From Leptolyngbyaceae cyanobacterium JSC-12 (GTDB taxonomy: Bacteria > Cyanobacteriota > Cyanobacteriia > Leptolyngbyales > Leptolyngbyaceae): a stretch of 64,000 bases of DNA. The stretch spans positions 3,979,912 through 4,043,911 of the forward strand of contig CM001633.1 in NCBI GenBank assembly GCA_000309945.1. The letters run 5' to 3'. The notes beneath the pieces are model-generated. The model ran no database searches. It was given only the letters and a program-made list of their open reading frames with translations, and was not told the DNA's origin. Position 1 is the stretch's first letter. Every line of letters begins with the position of its first letter. Both the position numbers and the translations under genes were made by a program. Positions 46,340 through 59,194 of this stretch are shown one piece after another.

Positions 46340-46882
46340 ATGCAGTATTCGATCCACCCACCTACGCCATTCTTGCTCAGGCACCGAGATAAACTCCTGC
46401 CGGAATGGTCGTGTAGTATCGGCTCTGTGCTGGTTATGCTTCAGCACTCAGGCTGTTCATTGGTAAAGCGAACGGACACAACCGAAGCGAGGAAAAATCA
46501 ACTCCGCCAGAATTTTTTGGCACTGGCAGACAAGATCGCCGCCTGCTTGCATGGTTCTGGGCATTGGGCGGATGTGTTTGATCCCAAAACGGGGCTTCCT
46601 ATTTATTCCAAACCAGGAATACTGGAATTGGATGATGTTGCTGTAGTGTGTGCCTGTTTGGGATACGACACAGTTCAAGTGGAAGGATGCTCGGTGATCG
46701 TGCACCCAACCTGGGGAACTGCCGTTTATCCATCGGTTGTTGTAGCTTCTGCTGACCCAGAGAGGGTTCAACGGGTGGTCAATTCCCTAATGGTGGGTGG
46801 CTGGGTTGAAAATATCTCACTGCGCCGGGAGCGATCAGAATACCACCATTCATTCAAGGGTTGCGGCAGCTTAATCCAATAG
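46340..46882 (+). CDS. MMADHC-like protein (methylmalonic aciduria and homocystinuria type D homologue)
   Basis: 180-aa protein resembling the cyanobacterial members of the MMADHC family, whose animal member directs cobalamin to its target enzymes. Typical stretches: MQYSIHPPTPFLLRHRDKLL, PEWSCSIGSVLVMLQ, DVFDPKTGLPIYSKPG, LDDVAVV and CSVIVHPTWGTAVYPSVVV. The function in bacteria is unproven; a cobalamin or thiol-related role is only inferred by homology. The ATG at 46340 is chosen. Its last 115 bases overlap an open frame on the other strand. Confidence 0.65.
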   Translation: MQYSIHPPTPFLLRHRDKLLPEWSCSIGSVLVMLQHSGCSLVKRTDTTEARKNQLRQNFLALADKIAACLHGSGHWADVFDPKTGLPIYSKPGILELDDVAVVCACLGYDTVQVEGCSVIVHPTWGTAVYPSVVVASADPERVQRVVNSLMVGGWVENISLRRERSEYHHSFKGCGSLIQ

Positions 46883-47169
46883 AGGGTCAGTAACATCGGT
46901 AGAGACAAGTTAGATTGAGGGGATGAGCGATTGCGTCCCTGGTCTAGCATTTCCACGCTGTAGGTAGGGTGCGCCCTGGTTGCCATATCGAGCACAAAGC
47001 GTTTGCCAATCCTGCGCCAACTGGGTTCTTTACCGCGCCATTGCAAACGGCAGCAAGGATAGGGCAGTTGTTCCCGGTCGAACAGGCGACAACAGGGACC
47101 AATCACCCGGTAGTTGAAGTGGCAGCCGGGGCTGGAAATAATTTGACCGTGTTCAAGCAGTTGCGTCAT
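46768..47169 (-). CDS. Hypothetical protein
   Basis: About 133-aa frame: MTQLLEHGQIISSPGCHFNY, RVIGPCCRLFDREQLPYPCC, RLQWRGKEPSWRRIGKRFV and a variable C-terminal part. Several cysteines in the first half suggest a metal site. The last 115 bases overlap the 3' end of the MMADHC-like gene on the other strand, so the true end may be a chance extension. Family not recognised. Confidence 0.45.
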   Translation of the reverse strand: MTQLLEHGQIISSPGCHFNYRVIGPCCRLFDREQLPYPCCRLQWRGKEPSWRRIGKRFVLDMATRAHPTYSVEMLDQGRNRSSPQSNLSLPMLLTLYWIKLPQPLNEWWYSDRSRRSEIFSTQPPTIRELTTR

Positions 47170-47212
47170 GGCTGTGATCTTGCCACAGGTTGTGTGGTTT
47201 TCGCGATCGCAC

Positions 47213-47488
47213 TTACCCAAAGATGTAGTGTTTTTTCACATCGCTGAGAATTTTCCAGGTGCAAGCCATGCCAGCAGGGAAAGTAACCAGGTCACCTTTA
47301 CCAAAGTGGACGGGTTCGCCACCCTCCGGAGTGACGATAACATCCCCTTCCAGCAAATAACAGGTTTCGCGATCATCGTAATACCAGGAAAATTCAGACA
47401 CCTCCTTTGTCCAAATTGCCCACTGGAAAACACCCAACTGTTGCAGGTGCGCTTGGGTCGGTTGATGCTCAACGGTGATAGTCGTCAT
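47213..47488 (-). CDS. Small cupin domain protein
   Basis: 91-aa single-domain cupin (DUF861-like). The beta-barrel motifs are present: WYYDDRETCYLLEGDVIVTP and EGGEPVHFGKGDLVTFPAG, then CTWKILSDVKKHY. Metal ligands are only partly conserved. Ligand unknown. It lies 33 bases after the ferredoxin-like gene on the same strand. Confidence 0.8.
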   Translation of the reverse strand: MTTITVEHQPTQAHLQQLGVFQWAIWTKEVSEFSWYYDDRETCYLLEGDVIVTPEGGEPVHFGKGDLVTFPAGMACTWKILSDVKKHYIFG

Positions 47489-47521
47489 TATGTCTAATCA
47501 GTGGCAAATGTTTGTGAGCAG

Positions 47522-47941
47522 CTATTCTAGCGCGATCACGGGATCTGGCAAGGGATGCACCAGAAACGCATACTCTTTCACGATCTGGTTGCCAATCAGA
47601 TGCTCTTGAATAATCTGCTCAATCACGGGAGGAGTGGCACTATGATACCAAACGCCGTCTGGGTAAACGACCAGGATCGGTCCCTGACTACATACTCGTA
47701 AGCAATTCGCTTTTGTCCGAAATATACAGACAGGTGACTTTTCCCCAGGCTGATCAAGTTTGAGTTCTTTAAGCCGATTTTTTAGATAATCCCAGGCTTC
47801 TAGCCCTAATGTTTTATCGCAGCATTTTGGTTTTGTCTGGTCTGCACAAATAAAAACGTGTCGCTGAATCGCAGCCAGTCCCAGGGACTCAACACACACA
47901 GACAGAGAATCAGAAGTGCAGGTTTCAATATCCAAACTCAT
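47522..47941 (-). CDS. Thioredoxin-like [2Fe-2S] ferredoxin family protein
   Basis: 139-aa protein with the thioredoxin-like ferredoxin pattern: [14 protein letters not shown] (C32, C40, C41), then [20 protein letters not shown] (C80, C84), and [20 protein letters not shown]. Four of these cysteines would hold a 2Fe-2S cluster. An electron-transfer partner is not evident. It is the first gene of a likely two-gene unit with the cupin. Confidence 0.85.
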   Translation of the reverse strand: MSLDIETCTSDSLSVCVESLGLAAIQRHVFICADQTKPKCCDKTLGLEAWDYLKNRLKELKLDQPGEKSPVCIFRTKANCLRVCSQGPILVVYPDGVWYHSATPPVIEQIIQEHLIGNQIVKEYAFLVHPLPDPVIALE

Positions 47942-48079
47942 GAGGCGAGCGCAAAAAGGGCAATCTGTTTATCAACCTACAGTGAAAAGGTCATTCGTTG
48001 CCATATAAGCAGCCAAATGACCTCTACCAGATAGATTTCAATAAAGTGACAAACTAGAGTGAGCTAGAAGCTTGCCAAA

Positions 48080-51000
48080 TTAATCATCCTCGAAGTCGTC
48101 ATCATCACCATCATCAGTCTCATCGCTGATATACTCCTCGCCATCTTCCAAAATCGAGGAATACAAATCGCCTTTGCTATCAGCCGTCATGCCGTAGTTC
48201 AAGCCATACGTTGGATGATCTTCAAAGCTGTCCAGTCCGTAAGTTCGAGCAGTGCGATCATCCAGAACGACATCCGTAAGATCTGTGTCATCATCAAATA
48301 CACCGATCGCTTCGTAAGACAAATCCACATCCGGACTACCAATTTCTTCATAAGCATTGAACCCAGTACCGGCTGGAATCAGGCGTCCAATAATTACGTT
48401 CTCCTTTAAGCCACGTAACCAATCAGACTTCCCTTCAATTGCTGCCTCCGTGAGTACTCGAGTGGTTTCCTGGAAACTGGCAGCCGAAATAAAACTGTCT
48501 GTATTCAATGACGCTTTAGTGATTCCCAAAAGAACAGGCGTATACTCAGCTGGTGCACCACCCGTAATAGACATTGCCTCATTGACCTGTTCCACCTGGT
48601 ATAGTTCAACCAATTCACCCGGCAGCATAGTAGTGTCACCACCATCGTCAATCCGGGCTTTAGATGTCATCTGACGTACTACCACTTCGATGTGTTTGTC
48701 AGAAATATCAATGCCCTGAGACTGATACACAGACTGTACTTCATTCACCAGAAACATCTGAACTTCCCGCAAGCTATGCAGCGAAGAATCATGAACGCCT
48801 AATGTTTCCCGATTTGCCTTGAACAAGACTTCTAGGAGTTCGTGAGGGTTCGCTGGTCCATCTGTCAGACGCTCACCTGCACTGACTTCCTGACCATCTG
48901 AAACAATCACGTTTTGACCTGGATTAATCTGATACTCGCGCAAGTTACCATCTGATTCAATCACTTTCACTTCCACAGAGTCATCTTCACCATAAACCAC
49001 TTGAGCGGTTCCAGATCGTTCTGCCAAAACACAGGCTTCACGAGGTTTTCGGGCTTCCAGCAATTCTTCAATTCTGGGCAAGCCTTGGATGATATCACCA
49101 GTTTTAGTCCGTTCAAACACCAGCAGTACCAGGTTGTCACCCCGCTGCACCAAGTCTCCATCATCGATATGCAAAACTGCACCAGGGGAAACTCGATATG
49201 GGCGGGCAAGTCGTAGCACTACTTCAGAATCGTTCACTTGAACCACGAATCCAGATTCTTCTAACGTGATACCTGCTGCAATTTCAGAACCAGCAACTAG
49301 CAGGTCACCAACTTTCACAGTGGGTGGATTGCCCTGAGTGCTCACGGTAATTAAGTCAGCACTCCGAACGACCAGTACTCGTCGAATTGCCTCTGCTCCT
49401 TCGTGAATCCCTCGAACTTCACCCTCTTCTTTACATTGGATTTCAGTCCGTGCCACTACAGCACCAGGAGCGATTTGGTCACCGTCTTTTACCAGAATAC
49501 GAGTTAGAGTGCTGCCCTGAGTTTGGTCAGCGGCAATGTCACGACGAATAACCAATGATTCTAGAATGACAAGCTGCAGGCGCAGTATATCGGGATTTGT
49601 TTCGTCAGGCAACAGCTCGATATCAGCTGCAAGTTGAGGTGCATCTTGATCAATCTCCAGAACAAGCTGGATCTTCATCAGTTCCAATCCTTCAACCGAC
49701 TTCACTCGCTCTCCGTCTTTGTATGGCATGCGCTGCACCGCCCGTAGACGAATGGAACGCCCGGAGTCTTCGTTACTCGATTCTTGACTGGGAACAGAGG
49801 GTTCGTCAGGAACTGAAAATTCCGTTACTGGGCGCAATAGTAACGCAGGACCTTCTGGAGATTCGATGTATTCCACATATTTCAATTCGTCTACGACTAG
49901 TCCAGGCATCACCTGTTGTCCAGGGTTCACAAGGATGGCTTCACGAGTTATGATGTCGTCGGGATTGTCGATCATGTGCAGGTCACCTGGTTTGATCACA
50001 ATTTCCCGCAGAATGTCATTCTTCTGAGTAACTTCAACGACCCCGTTGCTTTGACAGAAGATATCTTTAACGACCTCGGTTCCAGCTTCAACATATTGCC
50101 CATCTTCAACTAAGAGTAGTGAAATATCCTTGTTGACTTCATGGGCTTCTTCTGGAATCCACAGCAAGGTTCCACCTTTGACTACTTCGTATCCTTGCTT
50201 GGCTTTGCCACGCTTGGCAACTTCCACGCCGGAATACTTGATAATGCCGCCTGTTTGAGTGCGGTAGCTATCATCAATTAGTTCGGCAACAACTTGGTTG
50301 TTGGTCACTTTAGTACCAGGAGTTGCCTTGAGCGAGAACAACTGGTTATGGTTAGTTTCAATCAGGTAGTGATCCCGTCCTTGGTAGCTTTCGACCCGAA
50401 CCTGCGCCTGGTCAAGTAGGACGGATGCAGTAATAATCTCAACTTCACGCCCACCTTTGCTGCCTTCCAGTTCTTGCGGTAAGCGCACGATACCGCCATG
50501 TTCTGTGATGAGCTTGGTTTCAGCTAGGACACCCCCTGCTTCAACGCGATCGCCGTTCTTTACAACAGGCTCTGCACCAGGAGGCAAATTGTACACTTCG
50601 CCCGAAAGAATCCACAGTAAGCCGCCGCGTTGAGCAATGCGAGTGGTGTTTCCTTGACGGTCTTTCTTCTCTTCAGGAACCAGATCCGCAAAGCGAACTT
50701 CACCTGCAATGTCGGAAGCTACGTCTTTTGCGGCTTTTTCCGTGGTCTTGCGAGACCGTCCTGTAATCGGAACTTCTGCTAAAATCTGCCCTGCCTTGAT
50801 CTTTTGTCCATCCCGTACCAACAGGGTTGCGCCCTGAGCTACTGAGAAAGTTTGTTGCTGACCGTCTTCTGCAGTGAGAGTAATTTTTAAGCTGGGATCG
50901 GCAGAATCTACGACAAAGGCATCTTCGCCGTGACGAGTTCGGAATGGACGTACACGCAGCCGCTTGGGATAGTGAATCACCCCATCGAAACTAGCACGCT

Positions 51001-52066
51001 CTTGCCGTGCCATTTCTCCAGTAAACACCCCGCCTGTGTGAAAGGTTCGCATCGTAAGCTGGGTGCCCGGTTCACCAATCGACTGCGCTGCAATAATCCC
51101 CACTGCTTCGCCAATGTCCACCATCTTGGCGTGGGCAAGGCTCCAGCCATAGCATTGCTGACAGACCGAGCGAACTGCTTCGCAGGTAAGGGGCGATCGC
51201 ACCACTACCTCTTCTACATTAGCTTTGCCAATGAGTTCTGCTAGATCATCGGAAATCGATTGATTGCGCGGAACAATCACCTCGCCAGTCTCAGGATGTA
51301 CCACATCTTGGGCTGCGACACGTCCTAGAAGTCGATTCTTGAGTGGAATCAGGACGCGATCGCCATCCCGCATACTCCGCACCGCAATGCCCCGTTGAGT
51401 TCCACAATCGACCTCACGAATAATTACATCCTGAGACACATCCACCAGACGGCGAGTCAGGTAGCCAGAGTCAGCTGTTCGTAAAGCAGTATCTACCAAT
51501 CCCTTACGCGCACCATAAGAAGAGATGATGTACTCAGTGACAGTCAACCCTTCACGGAAGTTTGTTTTAATCGGCAAGTCAATAATTTCCCCCTGCGGAT
51601 TCGCCATCAAGCCCCGCATCCCCACTAATTGCCGCACCTGCGAAATGTTACCCCGTGCTCCAGAGAACGCCATCATATACACAGAGTTCAGCGGATTATT
51701 CGTCTTAAAGTTGCGAACAACCTCATCCTTCAACTCTTCATTGGTTCCGTTCCAGGTGTCAATTACTTTCTGAAACCGTTCAACTTCCGTAATCTCCCCA
51801 CGGATATAGCGTTCCTCTGTTTCACGAATTGTTTCTTCCGCTGCTTCTAAAAGCTTGCGCTTAGTCGCAGGCACTTGCAGATCATCCACACTAATAGAGA
51901 CTCCTGCACGTGTCGCAAACTTAAATCCCAGATCCTTCAATTTGTCTGCCATCTGGGCTGTTCGAGCGGTGCCATAATTTGTGAACGCCCAAGAAATCAT
52001 CTTGGTGAGTTCTTTCTTGTTGATAACCTGATTACGAAAAACTGGTTGATTGTTACGCTCTACCAT
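48080..52066 (-). CDS. rpoC2: DNA-directed RNA polymerase subunit beta' (cyanobacterial C-terminal part)
   Basis: 1328-aa subunit holding the C-terminal half of bacterial beta'. Core motifs: [60 protein letters not shown] (trigger loop region), and near the end [20 protein letters not shown]. Between them lies the very large cyanobacterial insertion (SI3) of repeated sandwich-barrel hybrid motifs. The end is acidic ([11 protein letters not shown]). The ATG at 52066 is chosen; an earlier in-frame ATG at 52087 is possible. Third gene of rpoB-rpoC1-rpoC2. Confidence 0.97.
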   Translation of the reverse strand: MVERNNQPVFRNQVINKKELTKMISWAFTNYGTARTAQMADKLKDLGFKFATRAGVSISVDDLQVPATKRKLLEAAEETIRETEERYIRGEITEVERFQKVIDTWNGTNEELKDEVVRNFKTNNPLNSVYMMAFSGARGNISQVRQLVGMRGLMANPQGEIIDLPIKTNFREGLTVTEYIISSYGARKGLVDTALRTADSGYLTRRLVDVSQDVIIREVDCGTQRGIAVRSMRDGDRVLIPLKNRLLGRVAAQDVVHPETGEVIVPRNQSISDDLAELIGKANVEEVVVRSPLTCEAVRSVCQQCYGWSLAHAKMVDIGEAVGIIAAQSIGEPGTQLTMRTFHTGGVFTGEMARQERASFDGVIHYPKRLRVRPFRTRHGEDAFVVDSADPSLKITLTAEDGQQQTFSVAQGATLLVRDGQKIKAGQILAEVPITGRSRKTTEKAAKDVASDIAGEVRFADLVPEEKKDRQGNTTRIAQRGGLLWILSGEVYNLPPGAEPVVKNGDRVEAGGVLAETKLITEHGGIVRLPQELEGSKGGREVEIITASVLLDQAQVRVESYQGRDHYLIETNHNQLFSLKATPGTKVTNNQVVAELIDDSYRTQTGGIIKYSGVEVAKRGKAKQGYEVVKGGTLLWIPEEAHEVNKDISLLLVEDGQYVEAGTEVVKDIFCQSNGVVEVTQKNDILREIVIKPGDLHMIDNPDDIITREAILVNPGQQVMPGLVVDELKYVEYIESPEGPALLLRPVTEFSVPDEPSVPSQESSNEDSGRSIRLRAVQRMPYKDGERVKSVEGLELMKIQLVLEIDQDAPQLAADIELLPDETNPDILRLQLVILESLVIRRDIAADQTQGSTLTRILVKDGDQIAPGAVVARTEIQCKEEGEVRGIHEGAEAIRRVLVVRSADLITVSTQGNPPTVKVGDLLVAGSEIAAGITLEESGFVVQVNDSEVVLRLARPYRVSPGAVLHIDDGDLVQRGDNLVLLVFERTKTGDIIQGLPRIEELLEARKPREACVLAERSGTAQVVYGEDDSVEVKVIESDGNLREYQINPGQNVIVSDGQEVSAGERLTDGPANPHELLEVLFKANRETLGVHDSSLHSLREVQMFLVNEVQSVYQSQGIDISDKHIEVVVRQMTSKARIDDGGDTTMLPGELVELYQVEQVNEAMSITGGAPAEYTPVLLGITKASLNTDSFISAASFQETTRVLTEAAIEGKSDWLRGLKENVIIGRLIPAGTGFNAYEEIGSPDVDLSYEAIGVFDDDTDLTDVVLDDRTARTYGLDSFEDHPTYGLNYGMTADSKGDLYSSILEDGEEYISDETDDGDDDDFEDD

Positions 52067-52159
52067 TGTTGACCCCGCCTCTTCCATGAACTGAATGTTG
52101 GATTGTTGATAACAGATTCCAAATTCCAAGCCCTTTAGAATTCAAAATCCGTCATCCCG

Positions 52160-54034
52160 TCAGCCTGCCAGGGCATCTTGAACTGTTTTGTTGTAAATGA
52201 TTCGACCTGGAGTTGTGCGGATGTATTGAGAAATCAGGTTTCCTTCTGCATCCGTGCGAACTCGACGAAACTTATAGGTGCGAGTAACCACTCCATCCGG
52301 AGTTGTTTCTTCCTCCAACACCTCATTATCGGGAACATCAGATTCTGCCTGTCCATCAAATCGCACCCAAACATAAGCGTGCAAATCAACCTGTTGCTGT
52401 TCGTATGCTGTAATTGCATCATCCAAATTGGCGAAATAACGACCTGCACCCTTCTTCGCATTTGGATTTTCAGCCGTTAAGTAATAACAGCCCAATACCA
52501 TGTCCTGACTGGGTGTGATGATTGGTCGTCCAGTAGCTGGAGAGAGGATGTTGTTCGATGCCAGCATCAATAGTCTTGCTTCTGCCTGCGCTTCTAAAGA
52601 CAGGGGAACGTGAACCGCCATCTGGTCACCATCAAAATCAGCGTTGAACGCAGGACAAACGAGCGGATGTAACTGAATTGCTCGACCTTCCACCAGAATG
52701 GGTTCAAATGCCTGGATGCCTAAACGGTGCAACGTGGGTGCTCGGTTGAGCAATACTGGGTGCCCCTCAATGACTTCTTCCAACACATCCCACACAATCG
52801 GATCGTTGCGCTGGATTAATTTCTTAGCCGCCTTGATATTGTTGACCAATCCTTGTCGAATCAGCCGATGAATAACAAAGGGTTGAAATAACTCGATCGC
52901 CATTTCTCGCGGTAACCCGCACTGATGGATTTTTAACTTTGGACCCACCACGATCACAGAACGCCCAGAGTAGTCTACCCGTTTACCCAACAGGTTTTGG
53001 CGGAAACGCCCCTGTTTCCCTTCAATAATGTCGGAAAGAGACTTGAGTGGGCGGTTATTCGCCCCTACTACAGTACGACCGCGCCGACCATTATCAATCA
53101 ATGCGTCCACCGCTTCCTGCAACATCCGCTTTTCGTTACGAACAATAATCTCAGGAGCCAGAATCTCTTGCAGACGAGCTAAGCGGTTGTTGCGGTTAAT
53201 CACCCGGCGATACAAATCATTCAAGTCGGATGTGGCAAACCGTCCCCCATCCAACTGCACCATTGGACGCAAATCTGGCGGGATCACTGGAATCACCGTC
53301 AACACCATCCAATCGGGCTGAGAACCCGTAGCAATGAAATTATCAATTACCCGCAAACGCTTAATCAACTTGGCTCGCTTCTGCCCCTTCGAGGTTGCAA
53401 TCTCCTCTCGCAACTTCTCCGCTTCTTCTTCCAAATTGATATCCTGGAGCAGGCGCTGTAGGGCTTCTGCGCCAATTCCAACCTCAACCCCTGTCAACTG
53501 AGAATCTTCACTGTAAAGCTGATCCTCAATCTCGATCCATTGATCTTCCGTTAGCAATTGTTTATAACTCAGATTATCTGCATTACCTGGGTTGAGAACC
53601 ACATAAGCATTGAAATAAACAATCTGCTCTGCATCCCGCAACGGCATATCCAGCAGAATCGCCATGTAGCTAGGAATTCCTTTGAGATACCAGACGTGAG
53701 CAACAGGAGCCGCGAGTTTGATATAGCCCATCCGGTGACGCCGAACTCGTGACTCTGTGACTTCAACGCCGCAACGTTCACAAACAATTCCACGATGACG
53801 AACTCGTTTATATTTTCCGCAATGGCATTCCCAATCCTTTGCTGGACCGAAAATCCGTTCACAAAACAGCCCATCCATCTCCGGCTTGAGCGTTCGGTAA
53901 TTAATCGTTTCAGGTTTCGTTACTTCACCCACCGCTTGACCGTTGGGCAGTGTCCGCTCTCCCCACTGCCGGATGCGCTCTGGAGATGCCAGACCAATCT
54001 TCACATAGTCAAAACGCTGCTCTAGCTTCGGCAT
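52160..54034 (-). CDS. rpoC1: DNA-directed RNA polymerase subunit gamma (N-terminal part of beta')
   Basis: 624-aa subunit corresponding to the N-terminal part of bacterial beta'. Motifs: [20 protein letters not shown], the zinc-binding [40 protein letters not shown] and the catalytic magnesium loop [12 protein letters not shown]. The split of beta' into RpoC1 and RpoC2 is a cyanobacterial hallmark. It lies between rpoB and rpoC2 with gaps of about 100 bases. Confidence 0.98.
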   Translation of the reverse strand: MPKLEQRFDYVKIGLASPERIRQWGERTLPNGQAVGEVTKPETINYRTLKPEMDGLFCERIFGPAKDWECHCGKYKRVRHRGIVCERCGVEVTESRVRRHRMGYIKLAAPVAHVWYLKGIPSYMAILLDMPLRDAEQIVYFNAYVVLNPGNADNLSYKQLLTEDQWIEIEDQLYSEDSQLTGVEVGIGAEALQRLLQDINLEEEAEKLREEIATSKGQKRAKLIKRLRVIDNFIATGSQPDWMVLTVIPVIPPDLRPMVQLDGGRFATSDLNDLYRRVINRNNRLARLQEILAPEIIVRNEKRMLQEAVDALIDNGRRGRTVVGANNRPLKSLSDIIEGKQGRFRQNLLGKRVDYSGRSVIVVGPKLKIHQCGLPREMAIELFQPFVIHRLIRQGLVNNIKAAKKLIQRNDPIVWDVLEEVIEGHPVLLNRAPTLHRLGIQAFEPILVEGRAIQLHPLVCPAFNADFDGDQMAVHVPLSLEAQAEARLLMLASNNILSPATGRPIITPSQDMVLGCYYLTAENPNAKKGAGRYFANLDDAITAYEQQQVDLHAYVWVRFDGQAESDVPDNEVLEEETTPDGVVTRTYKFRRVRTDAEGNLISQYIRTTPGRIIYNKTVQDALAG

Positions 54035-54136
54035 CGTATGTGCTTCCTTATCGAGTTATGGCAACAAGTTTCAATAGCTCAGGAGCAAAGACTGGGAGTC
54101 CATTAGATTTGAACCCCCGGCCTCGACTTTTAACTC

Positions 54137-57100
54137 TTATTCATCTCCGTCATCCAGTTCGTCACGAGAGATAGATTCATAGGTAGGGCGCGACGGGGCG
54201 CGACGAGTGTTCACATCTGCCATCAGATCCACTTCCGTATCCCGACTAGTGCCATCTTCGCGAGTATCCAGCTTGTGAACTGCTACATCTAGACACAAAG
54301 ACTGAAGTTCTCGCATTAACACCTTGAAGGACTCGGGCGTACCTGGACGAGGAATGGCTTTGCCTTTGACGATCGCGTTCAATGCCTCGTTTCGCCCCTG
54401 CATATCGTCCGACTTCACTGTCAACAACTCCTGCAAGGTGTAAGCTGCACCAAATGCCTCCAGCGCCCATACCTCCATTTCTCCAAAACGCTGACCGCCT
54501 TGCTGTGCCTTGCCACCCAATGGCTGTTGTGTAACCAGCGAGTAGGGACCCGTCGAACGAGCATGAATCTTGTCATCAACCAGGTGAACGAGTTTCAGCA
54601 TGTAGGCAATCCCAACAGTCACCGGGCGGTCAAAGGGCTCTCCTGTGCGCCCATCAAAGACCTGGATCTTACCGGGATCGTTTGGGTTAAACACCCAATC
54701 TGCCCCTCGCTCATCACTTGCTTCTTTGAGCTTGGCATGCACAGTTTCACGGGATTTTTCTTCACCGTGCATTTCATCAAACGGTACAACCTTAAATCGA
54801 ACACCCAGGTTTTCGGCTGCCCAGCCTAAGAGACATTCATAAACCTGTCCTACATTCATTCGAGAAGGCACCCCCAGTGGGTTCAACACAATGTCAACTG
54901 GGGTGCCATCAGGCAAGTAAGGCATATCCTCCACAGGTAGAATTCGTGAGATAATTCCCTTGTTGCCGTGTCGTCCTGCCATTTTGTCACCCACTTGAAT
55001 CTTGCGCTTTTGGGCAACGTAGACTCGAACAACCATGTTGGCACCAGGCGGCAGTTCATCACCTTGTTCCCGCGTAAAGACGCGAACATCGACAACACGT
55101 CCTTTTTCACCGTTGGGTACCCGCAGAGAATTATCGCGAACATCCCGTGCTTTCTCACCAAAGATTGCTCTTAGGAGCTTTTCTTCAGGAGGTTGATCTG
55201 ATTCCCCTTTGGGAGTGACTTTCCCCACCAGGATGTCGCCTTGTTCTACCCACGCCCCAATGCGAATGATCCCAGTTTCATCCAGTTGTCGCAGAGCATC
55301 TTCACCAACATTTGGAATTTCGCGAGTAATTTCTTCAGGACCCAACTTAGTTTGACGTGCTTCGATCTCGTATTTCTCAATGTGAATTGAAGTGTACACG
55401 TCGTTGTACACAAGCCGCTCGCTAATCAGGATTGCGTCTTCGTAGTTGTAGCCTTCCCAGGGCATGTAGGCAACGAGGATGTTTTGACCCAGGGCCAGTT
55501 CACCCTCTTGGGTTGCAGAACCATCTGCCAGGACTTGCCCGACTGATACGCGATCGCCAATGAAAACGATTGGACGCTGGTTCAAACAGGTATCCTGATT
55601 AGAACGCTGGTATTTCTGAACCTGATATTCATGCTCCTTGCCATTGGTATCTCGTACACGGATGCGATCAGCAGAGACAAACGTGACCTCACCATCTGTA
55701 CGACTGACAATTACCATCCCAGAGTCTCTTGCAGCTTGAGCCTCTAACCCTGTGCCAACGAGAGGACGCTCCGGTCGCAACAAAGGAACTGCCTGTCGCT
55801 GCATGTTAGAACCCATCAAGGCACGGTTGGCATCATCATGTTCTAAGAAGGGGATCAGCGAAGTTGCTACGGAAATAATCTGAACAGGAGAAACTGCAAC
55901 GTAATCCACCTCATCCGGTGCAGTAGTTGTAAAGTCTTGGCGATATCGGACAGGAACCTGTTCACCCAAGATGTTGCCATCCTCATCCATGGGAATGTCG
56001 CCCGGTGCAACCCGCAAATCATCTTCCTCATCTGCCGTCATATACACAGGAGAAGTGTCTCTGCGAACTCGACCATTCTCAACTTTGTAGAACGGCGTTT
56101 CGATAAAACCGTAGGCGTTAACACGAGCGTGGGTTGCCAGAGAGCCAATCAAACCCGCATTCGGACCTTCAGGTGTTTCAATCGGGCAAATTCGACCGTA
56201 GTGAGAAGGGTGAATATCTCGAACCGCAAAGCCTGCACGTTCACGAGTCAAACCACCCGGACCAAGAGCGCTCAAGCGGCGTTTGTGAGTCAACTCCGCC
56301 AGTGGATTTGTCTGGTCCATGAACTGCGAAAGTTGAGAAGAACCAAAAAATTCTTTAATCGCTGCTACAAGTGGCTTGGGATTCACTAGGGATGCTGGGG
56401 TTAATGAGTCAGCATCAGAAACAGTCATCCGTTCCCGAATAATCCGTTCCAGCCGATTCAAGCCAACCCTGACTTGGTTTTGTAGCAACTCACCAACAGA
56501 GCGTACTCGACGGTTCCCCAAGTGGTCAATGTCGTCGATCGCGCCAATATCAAACTCCAGATTAATTAAATAATCGATCGCTGCCAAAATGTCTTGAGGT
56601 GTAAGCACCCGCATGGTTTCAGGTACGTTCAACCGAAGTTTTCGGTTTAGCTTGTATCGACCCACCTTGCCAAGGTCATAACGCTTGGGATCAAAGAAGC
56701 GAGAATCAAGTAGCTGCTGCCCACCAGAAACGGTTGGAGGCTCACCGGGACGCAGTTTCCGATACAACTCCATTAAGGCTTCTTCCTCACCATACTGACC
56801 TTCCTTTTCAATTGTTTTCTGGAAGTATTCAGGGTGGCGAAGGGCGTCGAAGATTTCACCATCGCTAAGACCTAATGCCTTTAGCAATACTTGAGCCGAC
56901 AACTTACGGGTTTTATCAATCCGAACCCAAACCAAATCATTTTTATCGGTTTCAAACTTTAACCAGGCACCTCGGTTTGGGATGAGACTTGCATTGTAAG
57001 TACGGCGTCCATTTTTGTCGGTTTCAGATTTGTAATAGACCCCAGGGCTACGAACGATCTGATTCACAATTACCCGTTCAGCGCCGTTGATAATGAAGGT

Positions 57101-57430
57101 TCCACGATCCGTCATCAAGGGTAAATCCCCAATGAAGACTTCCTGCTCCTTAATCTCTCCTGTTTCTTTATTAATCAGTCGAGTAGGCACATACATCTGA
57201 ACCGCGTAAGTACTATCGCGGCGCTTTGCTTCATCTACGTCGTATTTCGGGCGTTTAAGCTTAAAGTCTTTCCCAATAAAATGCAGTTCAAGTTTTCCTG
57301 TGTAGTCGGTAATTGGAGAAAAACTGTCAAGTTCCTCAATCAGTCCTTCTTCCAAGAACCAGCGGAAACTTTCCCGCTGAATTTCGACCAAATCCGGAAG
57401 AGTAAAGGCGGGTGTGTTGAAGTTAGTCAT
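54137..57430 (-). CDS. rpoB: DNA-directed RNA polymerase subunit beta
   Basis: 1097-aa subunit. Motifs: [20 protein letters not shown] at the N-terminus, [19 protein letters not shown], the rifampicin-binding [20 protein letters not shown] with [14 protein letters not shown], and C-terminal [20 protein letters not shown]. The start at ATG 57430 gives the usual cyanobacterial N-terminus; the frame is open to a TTG at 57496 but that extension is unlike the family. First gene of the rpoB-rpoC1-rpoC2 operon. Confidence 0.97.
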   Translation of the reverse strand: MTNFNTPAFTLPDLVEIQRESFRWFLEEGLIEELDSFSPITDYTGKLELHFIGKDFKLKRPKYDVDEAKRRDSTYAVQMYVPTRLINKETGEIKEQEVFIGDLPLMTDRGTFIINGAERVIVNQIVRSPGVYYKSETDKNGRRTYNASLIPNRGAWLKFETDKNDLVWVRIDKTRKLSAQVLLKALGLSDGEIFDALRHPEYFQKTIEKEGQYGEEEALMELYRKLRPGEPPTVSGGQQLLDSRFFDPKRYDLGKVGRYKLNRKLRLNVPETMRVLTPQDILAAIDYLINLEFDIGAIDDIDHLGNRRVRSVGELLQNQVRVGLNRLERIIRERMTVSDADSLTPASLVNPKPLVAAIKEFFGSSQLSQFMDQTNPLAELTHKRRLSALGPGGLTRERAGFAVRDIHPSHYGRICPIETPEGPNAGLIGSLATHARVNAYGFIETPFYKVENGRVRRDTSPVYMTADEEDDLRVAPGDIPMDEDGNILGEQVPVRYRQDFTTTAPDEVDYVAVSPVQIISVATSLIPFLEHDDANRALMGSNMQRQAVPLLRPERPLVGTGLEAQAARDSGMVIVSRTDGEVTFVSADRIRVRDTNGKEHEYQVQKYQRSNQDTCLNQRPIVFIGDRVSVGQVLADGSATQEGELALGQNILVAYMPWEGYNYEDAILISERLVYNDVYTSIHIEKYEIEARQTKLGPEEITREIPNVGEDALRQLDETGIIRIGAWVEQGDILVGKVTPKGESDQPPEEKLLRAIFGEKARDVRDNSLRVPNGEKGRVVDVRVFTREQGDELPPGANMVVRVYVAQKRKIQVGDKMAGRHGNKGIISRILPVEDMPYLPDGTPVDIVLNPLGVPSRMNVGQVYECLLGWAAENLGVRFKVVPFDEMHGEEKSRETVHAKLKEASDERGADWVFNPNDPGKIQVFDGRTGEPFDRPVTVGIAYMLKLVHLVDDKIHARSTGPYSLVTQQPLGGKAQQGGQRFGEMEVWALEAFGAAYTLQELLTVKSDDMQGRNEALNAIVKGKAIPRPGTPESFKVLMRELQSLCLDVAVHKLDTREDGTSRDTEVDLMADVNTRRAPSRPTYESISRDELDDGDE

Positions 57431-57768
57431 GCGTCGTCTTACAGAAGGGATTACGCCCAGCGCGGATGTAGGATTATAGATGATCGGGGCAGTCAAGTCA
57501 ATATGTAAACCAAGAAATTATCCCGGTTTACAATTCTTTATGGGTAACTTGGAAAACCCAAAATATAGACAGTTAGGTACTTGGGAAATTCTCGAATAAA
57601 AAATAAATCCATTTCGCTGACGGTGTCTCAGACGAAGAGGCAAATATTGACACTTCTTTCCATTATGACTCAGAGATTGCAAACTTGATAATGTGGATAG
57701 CAAAAATTTGTGCTTCAGTCAACTCAACAATTCTAAAGTTAAAAGCTAAAGAATCTTAGCTTACGACG
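57431..57768. other. rpoB upstream region
   Basis: About 340 AT-rich bases between tatD and rpoB, both on the minus strand. It must contain the rpoB promoter or leader. I see no convincing promoter pair, riboswitch or RNA gene in it. Confidence 0.4.
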
Positions 57769-58569
57769 TTAGCTTACTAAATGATCGGGTAAAGGAAGCC
57801 GAAAAAGCTGACAGGCGTTTCGAGTTGTCGTTTCAGCTAATTCTTCTACGGAAAGATTTCGCAAGCTGGCAACTTGTTCAGCAATATACTTGACATAAGC
57901 TGGCTCGTTTCGTCTACCTCGCATAGGGACTGGGGCTAGAAATGGGCAATCGGTTTCAATTAACAGGCGATCGCTGGGAACCATCTGGGCAGACTTCTGA
58001 ACCTGGATTGCCTTCTTAAAGGTCACCGTGCCACTAAAACTAATGTAGAAACCAAGATCCAGAAACCACTGAGTTTCTTCCGGTGTCCCGCCCCAGCAAT
58101 GCATTACTCCCTTCACAGCCCCATTTTGCTGGCAAAAATGCCGCAATAAGTCTGCCATAGGAGCGGCTGCCTCTCGACAATGGACAATCACAGGCAAGTT
58201 AAGCTGTTGCGCGATCGCCAACTGAGCCTCAAACGCCTGCATTTGTTGATCCTGATTACTTGCCTTGAAAAAATCCAATCCGGTTTCTCCAATGGCTACT
58301 ACCCGTTGATCCGATTCAGCAAACTGGAGAATTTCTTTCACTACATGTGGGTGCCACTTTCCATCTACATCCAAAGGGTGCAATCCAACAGCAAAAAAAA
58401 CCTCTGGAAAAGCATCTGCGATCGCCTGAATCTGAACGAACTCAGAAGGTTCAACACACGAATGAACAAGCCGCACAACGCCAACCTCTCGCCAACGCCG
58501 TGCGACAGACTCCAAATCTTCCTGAAACGTATCAAAATTGATGTGGACGTGAGTATCAACAAGATGCAT
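57769..58569 (-). CDS. TatD family metal-dependent DNase/hydrolase
   Basis: 266-aa TIM-barrel hydrolase of the TatD family. Metal ligands are seen in [30 protein letters not shown] and [11 protein letters not shown]. Family members are 3'-5' exonucleases or deoxyribonucleases in DNA repair and quality control. The sequence from [14 protein letters not shown] to FRLPLP is complete. It is located between rpsT and rpoB, an arrangement common in cyanobacteria. Confidence 0.93.
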   Translation of the reverse strand: MHLVDTHVHINFDTFQEDLESVARRWREVGVVRLVHSCVEPSEFVQIQAIADAFPEVFFAVGLHPLDVDGKWHPHVVKEILQFAESDQRVVAIGETGLDFFKASNQDQQMQAFEAQLAIAQQLNLPVIVHCREAAAPMADLLRHFCQQNGAVKGVMHCWGGTPEETQWFLDLGFYISFSGTVTFKKAIQVQKSAQMVPSDRLLIETDCPFLAPVPMRGRRNEPAYVKYIAEQVASLRNLSVEELAETTTRNACQLFRLPLPDHLVS

Positions 58570-58664
58570 AGAGGGCGACCAAACTACGCTTTAGCACATA
58601 AATCTAGCTTGATAAACAAGCCTTCAATCAATGCAGTTTTAGCCCACTCAATTTCATCGTTTAC

Positions 58665-58970
58665 CTAAGAAGCAACCGATTGAGAAGATTCCGCTTTCTT
58701 AAGCGCTTTCATCAGTCTGGATTTTTTTCGAGCACCATTGTTTGAATGCAACGCACCACGTTTTACAGCTCTATCAATCTTGCTGTAAGCCGCTGCTAGC
58801 CGCTGCTGCACTTCTTGCCGTGAATCTGGGCTTGGATCAGCGGCGTAGGTATCAACAGCCGCAAAATACTTCTTCATCAGCGTCTTAACAGCTGACTTGT
58901 AGCTCTTATTACGAAGACGATTGCGCTCTGCAATCTGAACACGCTTGATAGCAGACTTGATATTAGCCAC
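58665..58970 (-). CDS. rpsT: 30S ribosomal protein S20
   Basis: 101-aa basic protein. It starts at a GTG ([20 protein letters not shown]), where the family begins M-A-N-I-K-S-A; the longer frame from 59018 is not needed. [16 protein letters not shown] is the C-terminal hallmark. S20 binds 16S rRNA early in small-subunit assembly. It is divergent from hisD, 224 bases apart. Confidence 0.95.
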   Translation of the reverse strand: MANIKSAIKRVQIAERNRLRNKSYKSAVKTLMKKYFAAVDTYAADPSPDSRQEVQQRLAAAYSKIDRAVKRGALHSNNGARKKSRLMKALKKAESSQSVAS

Positions 58971-59194
58971 TGGAAATCCTGAAACTATACCTATTGAAAC
59001 TCTATCGGACAAAAGCATTTGATGCTAGATAAAATACTATAACACCTCTGTTAGTAGATAGCCCAATCCCTTAAAAATCCAGGTTAAGCTAGAGTAACGA
59101 GAGCGGGGTAGTAATTTCTCCGCATTGTTTTGGAGTCCCCCATTTCATCACTGTTCTTGACAGAGCAACCCATTAGATTGGCACTTCGATCTCC

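Noticed and set aside
48080-57430. Many open frames antisense to rpoB, rpoC1 and rpoC2
   Set aside because: They are shadows of long, well-conserved RNA polymerase genes and show no family features or ribosome sites.
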